This document shows, piece after piece, positions 40,201-48,300 of a DNA stretch of 64,000 nt. The first letter of the stretch is position 1. Each line of letters opens with the position of its first letter. Position numbers and translations under genes: made by a program. The stretch is from Sapria himalayana. Its lineage: Eukaryota; Streptophyta; Magnoliopsida; Malpighiales; Rafflesiaceae. The notes under the pieces were generated by a model. It had not been told where the DNA came from and did no database searches. It saw only the letters and a program-made list of their open reading frames with translations. Location: positions 2,518,501 to 2,582,500 of the forward strand of contig JAREIK010000343.1 in assembly GCA_029783825.1 (NCBI GenBank), given 5' to 3'.

Positions 40201-42796
40201 TAAGATAGTACTTTTACAGAGTTTGATCTTTGAATTATACTCTAGTAAATAATCCAATTAATACAATAATTGATTACTCATTCAATATGACTTCTCCAAT
40301 TAATTTTACTATTTATATATAAATCATATACAAGATTAACTATCTAATTATTATCAAATCAAATAAAATTATGCAATTAATATAATATTTATCTATATAT
40401 TACTTATATCAATATGCTCACCTAAATATAACTCTTCACATGCAAAGATACGTAAAGCAATCTCTAAGGCTGGATATCTTTTTTAACGATCAAGAACACT
40501 TCTAATTGATTAGATTTTCAACTTCTAGTTGAATATTATCTTTTACAAAAACAAATTATAATAGATTTTTTTAAAATACAAGCTAATATCCTAAAAAATT
40601 TAAAAACATGTAGTTATTTGAGATATAATGCATAGAAAAAGTTAATGACAATAACAACTAATTATAAAATATTTTGAATTTGATACTTACTCAAGTAGAT
40701 TTGACATCCACTTTCTTCTATAATTACTTTATTATAATAGTCATGTAGCAAAATATATATTTTTCAATCCAATATTTTATGAACAAATAAAATATATAAA
40801 AATTAACTACTGTCATTAAGATTATTCAAAAAATAAAAAAAAAATTACTAGACTTTGAATCTATATAGTAAAATAGTCAACGAGTAATTTTATGAAAATA
40901 TTATAGAGATTTTAACTTTATAAATTTCTATGAAGTAATTTTTACCTATTATTTTAAACATAATAATATATAATATTAAAATGAGAAAAAAATATAAAAA
41001 TATATATAAGTCATAAATCATAAATAATTATCCCATAACAATACAATAACAAATATAAAAGTAGATTAACAAATAATTAATATACATATTATATAATAAT
41101 AAATAATAAATAATAAATATTACTCCTGTAAATTTATAAATTTTTCTCTATTATCTTCAAATATTCATCATTTCTACAAACTATAATCCTTTGAAATTCA
41201 TTATTCTAATATCATGCATACTATAATCCCTTGACTTAATCTCATATTATACAATAAATTTGATCATGATCTAAAAACTAGAACATATGAGCGTTCAAAG
41301 TCATATTACAACTTCCTCCACAAGTACTAGTTTCATTAAACTTTTCCATCATATTTACTTTACTAGTAGATTTATCTTCAAAACTATTTTATTCAAGATT
41401 TTTAATTTCATTGGAACTTATATTTTAGTAAACTTTAAAGGTAATAATTTATTTCCCATCATATAAAAAATATTTAAGATATTATTTATTATTTAATATT
41501 ATTAAATAATGTATCTAAAAATTATTAGAGCACATAAACACCTCAATTGAAATTTTTTTCTACAATATGAAATAGAGAACAGTTAAACTTAGGTGAGAAA
41601 ATATATTATTACTTTGAATCTATCCTTTCACATGTCTTATTTCTCATTTAAGTTGACACATCATTATTTATATTAAAAAAAATTACTATTCCAGACTAAC
41701 GAGTTAAATTTTACAAGTGCCTAAAATAAATTAAAAAAATAAATATATAATTTTTTCTTCATGATAATCATATTTTCACATATGTGATCACAACAAAGAA
41801 ACAAGTTACTAATGGTTTACAAAAAAATACTACCACGATTTGCTTGTCTATATTGCAAACACTGAACATCTGATTATACCAATGGCCAAAAAAAAAAAAA
41901 CTATATCAATGGCCAAGCATAAGCAATGATAACTTTTAGTTAATCAATACAGAAAATGGCCATTAATCTCACTGCAATGAAATATTTGCAAAAGAAAATA
42001 CCTGGCAAAGAACATCCATCATACTCTGCCCTTTGCTCTCTGCCAGTAGCTTAACCCTGAACTTCTGAACCCAACACTTCCCATCCTGCTGAGTCTCCGC
42101 CATTGGTATTGCTTTGACAGTCTTAATAGAAGCTCTTGAAGAGTCCCCATCAGATCTCAATCTAGTCGATCTCCCGTAATCATCAAAACCCGACCAGGTG
42201 GATGAATTTGGTGATGTCCCACGAGCGCCATAAGGCTCTCCTTGTCCCCCCTTGTAAGCATAAACACCATCGCCGCTCTCATCACTAGGAGCAATGCCAT
42301 ATATTCTCTCTGGTTCGTTCACAAAATAAGTTGAACCAAATTGAGACTCGTTCCTTCCATAAACACCACAATTTTTGTTGAGATTATCACCCCTATAGTT
42401 AGAAGTATCCTCGTATAATTTATCTTTGACGGTTTCGACCGATGATCCTGTGGAATTAAAGACAGGAGGGTACATCGAGGGGAACAGCGAATTGACAGGA
42501 GAATAAGGGTTCGACTGAAAGGCATCGTATGATGGATACGTAGGCTGAGTAGGCGGTTGCGTGCATGATCCATAGGAATCGGGTGAGAAAAAAACGTTCT
42601 GCGATTGCACCGTGGAAGATGGACTAAAAGCCTGGGCCTGCTGAGTCGAATTGTATGGTGGATGTGGGGTGGGAGATGAATTTTGAGAGTAGTCGGGGAC
42701 CCCATAGCTTGGTGCGAAAGGCGGTGCAGACGCGGTTGCAGATTGGAGTTGATCCACTGGGTACGGATAATAAGAACTGCATTCACCTCGCATCAT
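15663..42796 (-). CDS. FREE1: FREE1/FYVE1 orthologue, FYVE-domain ESCRT component (partial, six exons, last exon(s) off the left edge)
   Basis: Six phase-0 exons with GT/AG borders were rebuilt by hand: 42796-42002 (265 codons), 26380-26294 (29), 26207-26076 (44), 16245-16114 (44), 15930-15865 (22), 15773-15663 (37). Joined, they align end to end with what I recall of Arabidopsis FREE1 (about 600 residues): Pro/Tyr/Ser-rich N-terminus, a YGARGT block, the FRVKLLAES segment, RMLDPGT..TLRIYPL, the KKKGFGDWMN linker, then a FYVE finger. The finger shows WVPD, the RKHHCR basic motif, the CxxC pairs and RVC. In the known family the protein binds PI3P on endosomes, joins ESCRT-I, sorts ubiquitinated cargo into multivesicular bodies, and acts in autophagy and ABA signalling. 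The coiled-coil and C-terminal Cys-rich tail are missing; I saw no matching exon between 1 and 15662. Introns 1, 3 and 6 are giant and full of transposons. Orthology is inferred from sequence memory, not a search. Confidence 0.9.
16260..17200. other. FREE1 intron 3, 5' part: no recognised feature
   Basis: The first few hundred bases after exon 4 are mixed in composition and may be original intron. No transposon hallmark or RNA gene was found. Confidence 0.45.
17200..17640. mobile_element. LTR-like copia scrap with permuted order
   Basis: Two blocks match sequence at 25.72-26.02 kb. The block ending TTTTCTATATCGATGTAAATCATGATAAC (17270-17395) resembles 25925-26012, and the block CAATCACTTTCACATATTAT (17459 on) resembles 25768-25860. 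Their order is reversed between the two sites. This would result if one site retains the end of one LTR next to the start of another. Confidence 0.45.
17669..18288 (+). mobile_element. Non-autonomous hAT element, 620 bp, perfect 8-bp target duplication
   Basis: Ends CTAAGAAGCACGG and CCGTGCTTCCTTG are the same as in the 14.75-15.43 kb copy, and the octamer cgcacaag is exactly repeated at 17661-17668 and 18289-18296. Structure and orientation follow its sister: GGACACGG zone, AT core, C-rich 28-bp array, degraded palindrome near 18190, terminal GGACACGG. The insertion split a GTGCA-rich island, so that island is older. Confidence 0.93.
17993..18076. repeat. Three tandem copies of the 28-bp C-rich unit
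   Basis: Units start at 17993, 18021 and 18049, with core CGCCCCTTCCTCTCCCCTCAA. It is homologous to the five-copy array at 15111-15250. Confidence 0.85.
18297..19860. other. Transposon-derived filler in FREE1 intron 3
   Basis: 18297-18540 continues the GTGCA-rich island that was split by the hAT insertion. Beyond it the DNA is AT-rich with short frames and a (TA)n(CA)n microsatellite near 19468-19500. Nothing was recognised with confidence. Confidence 0.45.
19861..22345 (-). mobile_element. Strongly decayed Ac-like hAT element
   Basis: The left margin carries ctagagatgtcaaa and about 350 bp of GC-rich TGACCCA/CATGCC words, the same type of end as at 31025. Read on the minus strand, about 22345-22265 matches the BED region of the 31-34 kb copy (VHLKRN..MSQKYDVLDP versus GHLKRHAKLCTKKHGPLDP), and about 20985-20890 matches its C-terminal block (NELSRYLNINYCSILLYKN versus SELSRYLDTNYCSILSHSD). 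The element is therefore the same family in inverse orientation, with many stops. Confidence 0.65.
22390..22409. repeat. (TA)n microsatellite
   Basis: Ten uninterrupted TA units. Confidence 0.9.
22410..23340. other. AT-rich stretch, no gene
   Basis: No motif is recognised. It lies between a decayed hAT and a decayed copia element within FREE1 intron 3. Confidence 0.4.
23340..25870 (+). mobile_element. Decayed Ty1/copia pol (linker, RT, RNase H) with internal duplications
   Basis: The best-preserved frame, 24157-24456, reads QAKLMTKEYTQIYDMGYYDI, then HQLDIKNISLHDDLKKIYMK and ICRLQNILYGLK, which are copia RT motifs. Downstream, IYMDNILFLRDNMLEI (YVDDI region) and LIIQEI..YPKDIN (SQRKY region) follow with stops. 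The linker segment occurs twice (about 23352-23700 and 23795-24150), and the LYGLK segment is tandemly duplicated (about 24366-24535 and 24583-24745). An LTR-like tail follows at 25.7-26.0 kb. It lies in FREE1 intron 3. Confidence 0.75.
25720..26020 (+). mobile_element. LTR-like end of the decayed copia element
   Basis: It follows the pol remnant directly and shares two blocks with 17.20-17.64 kb, including GAAATATTGAAATATTCTTG and TTTTCTATATCAACATGAATGATAA. No TG..CA border or target duplication could be fixed. Confidence 0.45.
26076..26380 (-). CDS. FREE1: FREE1 exons 2 and 3: conserved middle domain
   Basis: Exon 2 (26380-26294) begins after a ttccag acceptor with IALDGIRMLDPGT and ends at ITKCE before gtgagt. 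An 86-bp intron ends in gcatag. Exon 3 (26207-26076) reads VIDSSILAFWSKSNVDIEPR through NTYTTNTLLDTVTAATVQ and ends before gttata. Both exons are phase 0 at each end. The segment corresponds to the region between the N-terminal disordered part and the FYVE finger of FREE1 and is highly conserved in sequence. Upstream lies the 15.6-kb intron 1, downstream the 9.8-kb intron 3. A decayed copia LTR-like piece ends only about 50 bp downstream of exon 3. Confidence 0.92.
26560..26950. other. FREE1 intron 1, 3' end: no recognised feature
   Basis: Mixed-composition intron next to exon 2. No transposon hallmark was seen, so it may be original intron. Confidence 0.4.
26960..28330 (-). mobile_element. 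Decayed Ty1/copia RT-RNase H fragment, minus strand
   Basis: Reading leftward: near 27905-27780 the frame is ILLIIYINDILIMRDDELKI then QLNKYLQTHFQMNEFGGS, the copia YVDDIL region with the second Val and first Asp changed (YIND). Near 27740-27665 comes YSIRGIILFQRRIYSIFL (SKKGIxLSQRKYxLDLL). Near 27145-27090 comes FYEWAKHIILDCFFSIKD (FHERTKHIEIDCHFIRD), the RNase H end. The frame is broken many times. It is embedded in FREE1 intron 1. Confidence 0.75.
28740..29990. repeat. Diverged direct repeat pair, about 300 bp each (28740-29040 and 29665-29990)
   Basis: Both copies share TACACCCCTACATAATAAA, CACTCTTATTTGATA.GAGTATTC, TCTTGTT.T.TCATTC.TCA.CATGTACTCTTTC and ATGAGATAAGATGACACTTAT, at an estimated 75-80% identity. 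About 620 bp separate them, including a GC-rich hAT-like terminus at 29155-29510. They could be old LTRs or a segmental duplication. Confidence 0.6.
29155..29510. mobile_element. GC-rich hAT-like terminal fragment
   Basis: An island with GGCTAGCCC, AGCCCAGCAC and CATGGCATGCC words like the ends of Ac-like hAT copies in this window. No inverted terminus or target duplication was fixed. Confidence 0.4.
30000..31020. other. AT-rich intron with a second hAT-like end
   Basis: Mostly AT-rich with no gene. At 30850-31010 a GC-richer patch with CTAGCTTGGACTAATC and an end-like ctagaggtgataaa resembles hAT termini. Confidence 0.4.
31025..34560 (+). mobile_element. Ac-like hAT transposon, about 3.5 kb, recognisable but broken
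   Basis: The left end reads ctagagatgtcaac and is followed by about 180 bp of dense GGCACGG/GCCGTGCC inverted words. The right side (34419-34540) has the matching AACCGTGCCGGCACGGTGGG-type sequence. Between them lies an Ac/RICESLEEPER-type transposase on the plus strand. The right terminus is less clear (gtgtcatcatag near 34545-34556 is the best candidate), and no 8-bp duplication could be found, so the borders are approximate. It lies within FREE1 intron 1. Confidence 0.75.
31995..33960 (+). pseudogene. hAT transposase pseudogene (BED finger, DUF4413-like core, dimerisation domain)
   Basis: A BED-like start VWTHF is at about 32000, and GTGHLKRHAKLCTKKHGPLD follows at 32100-32160 with one finger Cys changed to Tyr and a stop in the finger. 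Then come DMARHITLIGLPIRYSEDPR (32260-32320) and, after breaks, CHVINLIVQASM (32757 on), KYWSTVPSLYCLTACMDPRV (33235-33295) and YKSELSRYLDTNYCSILSHS (33525-33590). The dimerisation block follows (AFSVVVNVISGRRSRLRSII, about 33705-33770) in a shifted or stop-broken frame. The family normally has one continuous frame of about 650-700 codons; here at least six breaks are visible. A run of GGT codons (33415-33434) is an expanded Gly tract. Confidence 0.8.
34570..36655. other. AT-rich part of FREE1 intron 1
   Basis: No gene or clear element. A small GC-richer patch at 35270-35420 ending tttgacaactca may be another worn hAT terminus. Confidence 0.4.
36660..39440 (+). mobile_element. Strongly decayed Ac-like hAT element, internally deleted
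   Basis: It starts with a GAGCTCCAT-rich patch (36660-36790) like that at 43.2-43.45 kb. At 38100-38420 the plus strand resembles the C-terminal hAT block (ELSRYLNTNYCLSYLILK-like, then NLSTLLKSSI and AVNIISNKMTRL-like) with many stops. A GC-rich terminus follows at 38740-39440 (GGGCTGGGCATGGGC repeats, GCCAGACCTAGCCC). Many differences from the 31-34 kb copy are C-to-T or G-to-A. Confidence 0.6.
38947..38994. repeat. Two tandem copies of a 24-bp unit
   Basis: CTTGTTCTTGTTCCTGTCCA plus AATG occurs at 38947 and 38971, with partial copies on both sides. It lies inside the GC-rich hAT terminus. Confidence 0.8.
39850..40900 (+). mobile_element. Decayed Ty1/copia RT-RNase H fragment
   Basis: DYKKYYKASSNH at about 39890 is the worn LKKALYGLKQ region, and YEIQIFFRIQISYSM near 40130 matches LKYFLGIEVARSK. 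Downstream text to about 40.9 kb is RNase-H-like at best. It is heavily broken and shares block order with the 12.9-13.6 kb copy. Confidence 0.5.
40900..41995. other. FREE1 intron 1, 5' part: AT-rich, no recognised feature
   Basis: From the exon 1 donor downstream there is AT-rich intron without transposon hallmarks. Confidence 0.45.
42002..42796 (-). CDS. FREE1: FREE1 exon 1: proline-rich N-terminus
   Basis: This exon has 265 codons. It starts at the first of two adjacent ATGs (42796 and 42793; either could be used) and ends after DVLCQ, where CCAG meets a gtattt donor at 42001. The ORF itself reads on for ten more codons before a stop, but that tail (VFSFANISLQ) is intronic, because exon 2 continues exactly where the FREE1 family does (IALDGIRML). 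Residues 1-130 are rich in P, Y, S and Q and look disordered. Arabidopsis FREE1 carries PTAP-like motifs here that contact VPS23; the nearest match seen is ASAPP at residues 22-26, so a canonical motif may be absent. Residues about 195-265 (GVYAYKGGQGEPYGARGTSP onward) form the conserved block. Its GC content is clearly above the surrounding intron. Confidence 0.93.
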
Positions 42797-42893
42797 TTTG
42801 CTCCCTTCACGTCAACCGATGAATGGCGGATCTATGCCAGGCGCCAGCCAGATAAACAAAAACCAAGAGACGAACCGAGAAAGACACACATAT

Positions 42894-42901
42894 CCTTTAT
42901 A
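42894..42901 (-). promoter_or_regulatory. FREE1: Probable TATA box of FREE1
   Basis: On the minus strand the sequence reads TATAAAGG inside ATTATAAAGGATA, about 100 nt upstream of the ATG at 42796. A start site near 42865 would give a 5' UTR of roughly 70 nt that is purine-rich and free of upstream ATGs in a long frame. An ACGT core (ttcacgtcaacc on the plus strand near 42807) lies within the putative 5' UTR. Upstream the DNA soon turns into a decayed hAT element (43.0-44.6 kb), so the unique promoter is short. Confidence 0.5.
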
Positions 42902-42999
42902 ATAATTTTGGGATAATTATGTTTTTGGGGTGCTGCCCGGAAAATTTAAGACTTTAAAACTTATATTTTAAAATTTGGAAAAAATATCACCAAAATCTA

Positions 43000-44580
43000 A
43001 AAAAATTAAAAATTGATGCACTATATTATTTTTATCTTAAAATACCCTTCATTAAATCACTGATCAGCCATGCTAATTAATTCCTCCCCCCTCGCTCATC
43101 GTCCCTCGCCTCTCCCAATAGGTATTCGTATTTCACCCTAGGCCATCTCATGGAGCCCCTCGTCCTCTCCCATCTTCTGTAGCTCAAAGAAAACCTCAAA
43201 GAGTTCGTTGGGCGAGTCTTCGAGTTCTAGGAACTCGTCGATCGTCGTCGAGCTCTTTGAACTTGTCTTCGAGCTCCAAATGCTCGCCTTCGAGCTCAAG
43301 GAAATCGACAAATCATCTTCGAGCTCAGGGAGCTCGACGGATCGTCTTTGAGCTCCAGGAGCTCGTCATCGACCCGTCATGTTCTTGGAGCTCGACCATG
43401 AGCTCCTGGAACACGAAGACGAGCCCATCGAGCTCCATCGTGCTCGACGACTAGGTATAGTAGTTGTGCATGAACTAGGTACACCAACCTATAGGTTCAT
43501 TCACAAAAAATAAACTTATTTTCATATTATCACATGGGTTATGGTAGTTGTAGCAATTCTCCAAGCATGGATTTGGATATCATATTCAAAGATGATGACT
43601 TATTCATTCAGTTAGCCAGAGATAAATGATGTGGTGGTCTATTGAATATAAGAGAGATGTCTCAGTACTTAGATAATGATAATAAGAATTTAAATATTTT
43701 ATAGTGTTGGGAATTCATACAAATCTACTTATCTCATACTATATAAGATGATACATGATCTATTGGTACCTCCGGTGTCAAGCATGGTATCAGACTATAC
43801 TTTTTTTATGAAAGCCAATGTTATTTCAAATAAAAGATCAAGTTTATGACTATATATCATAGAGGTGCTTGCTTACATGAAGAACTAAGAAGATTTGAAG
43901 TTGAGCACTCAGGAAAAATGCAAGAGATGATGGTAAATAATGATTCATAAGACTTGGAGATTGAGGATAATAAAGAATTAGCGACGTCTTCAGATGAATT
44001 CATGATGATGATGATCTATATCTCTATTTATAGCATTATATCACAGACCATAATTAATTATTGATGATTCTTGATTCATATGATGCTTATAGTGATGATG
44101 ATTTTCTAATCATTTTTTTAATTATTTTTTTATTTTATTATGATTTATGCAATATTGATGTATTAGATATTAGGTTGCAATTTTTATTATTTTCATTTTT
44201 TATGTTTTTTTTTTCAATATGATTCATACATTATTTATATTATACATGATTTTTATTAATACTTTATTAAAATTAATAAAATTTTAAATTTTTTATTTGA
44301 GGTGAACCAAACAAAATGTCAAGTCACGTTCACGTCACTGAAATTTAAAATTTAAATTTATATTGAAATTAAGTAATACCCAAGCTCCCTAAAAGGCCAG
44401 AAATCATGAATTGACCCAAACCATAACTGCCATCTCCATGCTCGACATGGCCTTACACTTTGTCGAATAACCATGTCATGCCTAGTTGCTAATCTGGTTC
44501 CTATATCATTCCATACTGTAATAGGCTATTATAGTATGACACAACTTATTTGACAACTCTATTCTTTCCTTCCTCGCAAC
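43000..44580 (+). mobile_element. Decayed, internally deleted Ac-like hAT element upstream of FREE1
   Basis: A GC-rich CTCC/GAGCTC stretch (43080-43450) is followed by plus-strand remnants of the hAT C-terminal region. Near 43560-43680 it resembles SMDLDIIFKDDDLFIQLARD and REMSQYLDNDN. Near 43760-43800 are PPVSSMVSD-like text and the Phe-rich dimerisation start. A GC-richer terminus ends with tatttgacaactctattc (44547-44565), the mirror of the tagagatgtcaaa ends. Arrangement and base words match the 36.7-39.4 kb copy. Confidence 0.6.
43227..43450. repeat. GAGCTC-dense imperfect tandem repeat
   Basis: CTTCGAGCTC, CAGGAGCTCG and close variants repeat at roughly 25-35 bp spacing. The hexamer palindrome GAGCTC occurs many times. 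A serine-rich open frame across it is compositional. A shorter version occurs at 36720-36775. Confidence 0.75.
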
Positions 44581-44937
44581 TATTCTCTTGTATATTGCGT
44601 GCTTCATCTTTAAGAGTTCTCCTTACTTTTCTCAAAATGCTAAATCACCAGACACTGTCATAAGATCCTTACATTTGGTATTTGTGTGAGGTTATGCCGA
44701 GTATCTCATGATCCCAAAAAAAATTCACACCCAACAATAATATTATCTTCAAACATCTGAATGCCAATTATCAAAATCATAGAAATATTATTCACTATTA
44801 TACCTACTTATTTCATACTTTCATGTGATCAATAATACAAAAAATGTATGCTCATAAATATTAAATATGTTTTCAAAAATTATAATTGAATATTGTTGAA
44901 TATCCTTAAAAAAACATCTTGAATATCATATAGAAAT

Positions 44938-45172
44938 TGTTATTTTAATATGGGGGTAGGTGAAAATCACCTTGCCCACATTGGAAAATTGTTTGGAGAT
45001 TTTCAAACTTTTTCCTATATAAAGGGCTTTTCTATTTCTTTAAAAATCATTCCCATGTATTCCAATTTCTCATTTTCTTTTGAATGTATTTTATTTCCTG
45101 ATATAATTTATTGCTTTACTTTTGAATTTTCTATCTTTCAAATTATTGTGGGTTTAGTTTTATTTTATAACA
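44938..45172 (+). repeat. 5' LTR of the copia element
   Basis: It begins TGTTATTTTAATATGGGGG and ends TTTTATTTTATAACA. A TATATAAAGGG promoter-like box lies near 45016-45026. Its partner is 49336-49570. Confidence 0.96.
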
Positions 45173-45173
45173 G

Positions 45174-45185
45174 TGGTATCAGAGG
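45174..45185 (+). promoter_or_regulatory. Primer binding site for initiator Met-tRNA
   Basis: TGGTATCAGAGG starts two bases after the 5' LTR and matches the usual TGGTATCAGAGC (complement of the tRNA-iMet 3' end) at 11 of 12. Confidence 0.9.
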
Positions 45186-45372
45186 AGGTTAGTTAGTAAC
45201 TTTTGTAGTTAGTACATTTTAGAAAAGTTCTGTCAAAAGGGCGATAAGAGCCTCAAGGTTTGTGGTTTTTAAGAGGGTAATTGCGCCCCTCCACTTACCT
45301 AGGAACTTTTTTAGTGTAATAACACAAATTGTTATTATTATTCTTGGTTACTGTTCACTGTAAAAGTGAAAC

Positions 45373-48300
45373 ATGACTAGTAAAATTTGAAATAGTAAAA
45401 TTCAATGGAAGTAATTTTTCATTGTGGAAAATGAAAATTAAGGCAATTTTGAGGAAGGATAATTGCTTAGATGCAATTGGAAAAAGGCTCACCGGAATTC
45501 CTAACGACAAGTGGAATGAGATGGATAGTAATGCAGTAGCTGACCTGCATTTGGCACTTGCTGATATAGTATTATCAAGTGTGGCAGAAAAGAATACGGC
45601 AAAAGAAATTTGGGATACTCTCACAAGGTTGTACGTGGAAAAGTCACTTCACAACAAGATCTTCTTAAAAAGAAGACTGTACACTTTACGAATGATGGAA
45701 TCTGTTACGGTAACTGATCATATCAATACTCTGAATACTTTATTTTCGCAACTTACTACGTTGGGTCACAAGATAGAAGAAGTTGAACGTGCTGAGATTT
45801 TACTTCAGAGTTTACCTGATTCGTATGATCAACTCGTCATCAATCTAACGAATGGTGCATTGACTGATAGTTTAATTTTTAATAATATTGTCTCTGCCAT
45901 CTTAGAAGAAGAAAATAGACGTAAAAACAAAGAGGATAGATATGTAAATGCACAACAAATAGATGCTTTGACGATGATACGAGGGAGATCAACGGAGCGT
46001 GGCCCCAGTGAGAGTCAGAATTATGGTAGATCAAAATCTCGAAGTAAGAAAAATATTAAATATTATAACTGTGGTAAGAAAGGACACTTAAAAAGAGATT
46101 ATTGGTTAAAGAAAAGAAATATAGATGATGAGTTATCTAAGACACAAGGGAATGTTGCAAGCATCAATGATGAAGATAGTATTTTGTATAGTGAGGTAAC
46201 AACAATAGTTGAAAGTAAAAAATAGTTTAGAGATGTATGGTTACTAGACTCAGGAGCATCGTGGCATATGACTTCTCGGAGAGATTGGTTTCAAAAATAT
46301 GAACCAATCTCATGTGGGTCAGTGCACATGGGTGATGATCATACTTTGAAAATTATTGGTGTGGGTACTATCAAAATTAAAATGTTTGATGGTATGATTC
46401 GTACCATTCAAGATGTACGACATGTGATTGACTTGAAGAAAAATCTATTGTCTTTGGGACAAATAGATAGTCTTGGATGCAAAACTCATATTGAAAATGA
46501 GATGATAAAAATTGTGAGAGGTTCACTCGTGGTAATGAAGGGAGAAAAGATCACAGCAAATTTATTCATGCTTAAAGGAGAAACAGTACAAGAAGCAGAT
46601 GCATGTGTTGCATCAATTACTAAGGAAGAAGAATCAACAATGATATGACATCTTAAACTATGTCACATGTCAGAACAAGGTTTGAAGATTCTCTCTAATA
46701 AAAAGTTACTTCTGGGGCTCAAAATAGTAAATTTACCTTTTTGTGAGCATTGTGTTACTAGTAAGCAGAATAGATTGGCATTTAAAAGATCAAATGTAAG
46801 AAGTAAAAATATGCTAGACTTGATATATTCTGATGTATGGGAATCACCTGAAATATCTTATGGAGGAGCAAAGTATTTTGTATCCTTCATTGATGATTAT
46901 TCAAGGAGATGTTGGGTATATCCAATCAAGAAAAAGTCAGATGCATTTTTAACTTTTAAAGAATTCAAAGCATGGGTGGAACTTGAATCTGGGAAAAGAA
47001 TTAAGTGTTTGCGGACAGATAATGGAAGTGAGTATACAGTTGGTGAATTTCTTGTTTTTTGTAAGCAAGAAGGTATCAAACGACAGTTCACAGTCACATA
47101 CACGCCACAACAAAATGGAGTAGCAGAACGGTTGAACAGAACTCTTGCAGAAAGAATGAGAGCAAAGTTAACGACTACAAGACTACCCAAGTCATTTTGG
47201 GCGGAAGCAGCAAAAACTGCATGCTATGTGATAAATCGATCGCCATCAACATCGATTGATTTGAAGACACCGATGGAGATGTGGACGGGTAAGCCAGCAG
47301 ACTACTCTACTTTACATTATTTTGGATGTCCTACATATGTAATGTACAACACCCAAGAAAGAGCAAAGCTGGATCCAAAATCCAGAAAATGCATATTCTT
47401 AGGGTATGCTGAAGGAGTAAAGGGGTATCGCCTGTGGGAACCCACTGACCACAAGGTAATAATCAGCAGAGATATAATTTTTAAAGAAAGAATTGAAGAT
47501 TATAGCACATTAAAAGAAGTTTCAGAAACTACCACTGTTCATGTAGGAAATGATCAGAAACAAGATGTTCCAAAGTCAATGGAGAAAGAATTAGAGCATG
47601 AAGCACAAGAACAAGTCGTGTCTGAGGCTCAAGGGGTTAGTTGGCCAATTCGTAATAAAAGACAGTCCAGCTTGGCACTCGGAGTATGTTACTGAGAGAA
47701 ACATTGCATATTGTCTCCTAACAGAAGATAGGAGAACCTTCAACATTTCAAGAAGCTTCAAATAATTCAGATGCATCTCTGTGGATGACAGCAATGGTGG
47801 AAGAAATTGAAGCTTTACACAAGAACAAGACTTGGAAGCTAGTACCGTTACCAATCGAAGAAAAGCTATTAGAAAAAAATGAGTTTACAAGATAAAATGG
47901 GATAGCAATGATCAAATAGAACGATATCGTGCAAGATTGGTGATAAAGGGGTATGCTCAGAAAGAAGGTATTGACTTCAATGAAATTTTTTCTCCAGTGG
48001 TTCATCTTACAACAATTAGAGTAGTAATGACTCTATGTGCTACACTTGATTTGCATTTGGAGCAGTTAGATGTTAAAACTGCTTTTCTTCATGGAGAAAT
48101 TGAAGAAGAAATTTATATGTTCTAGCCAGAAGGATTTGTTGAAATTGGCAAAGAGAACTTGGTTTGAAAGTTGAACAAATCTCTATACGGTTTGAAACAA
48201 GCACCGAGGTGTTGGTATAAGAGATTTGATTCCTTCATCATGAGCCTTGGATATAATAGACTAAGTTCAGACCATTGTACATACTACAAAAGGTTTGAAG

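Noticed and set aside
42319..42786. 155-codon frame overlapping FREE1 exon 1 in another minus-strand frame
   Set aside because: It is a shadow of the conserved FREE1 frame, without homology of its own.
43257..43454. Serine-rich open frame upstream of FREE1
   Set aside because: It is generated by the GAGCTC repeat, and no related protein is known to me.
46897..48005. Minus-strand open frames inside the copia element
   Set aside because: They are antisense shadows of integrase and RT coding sequence.
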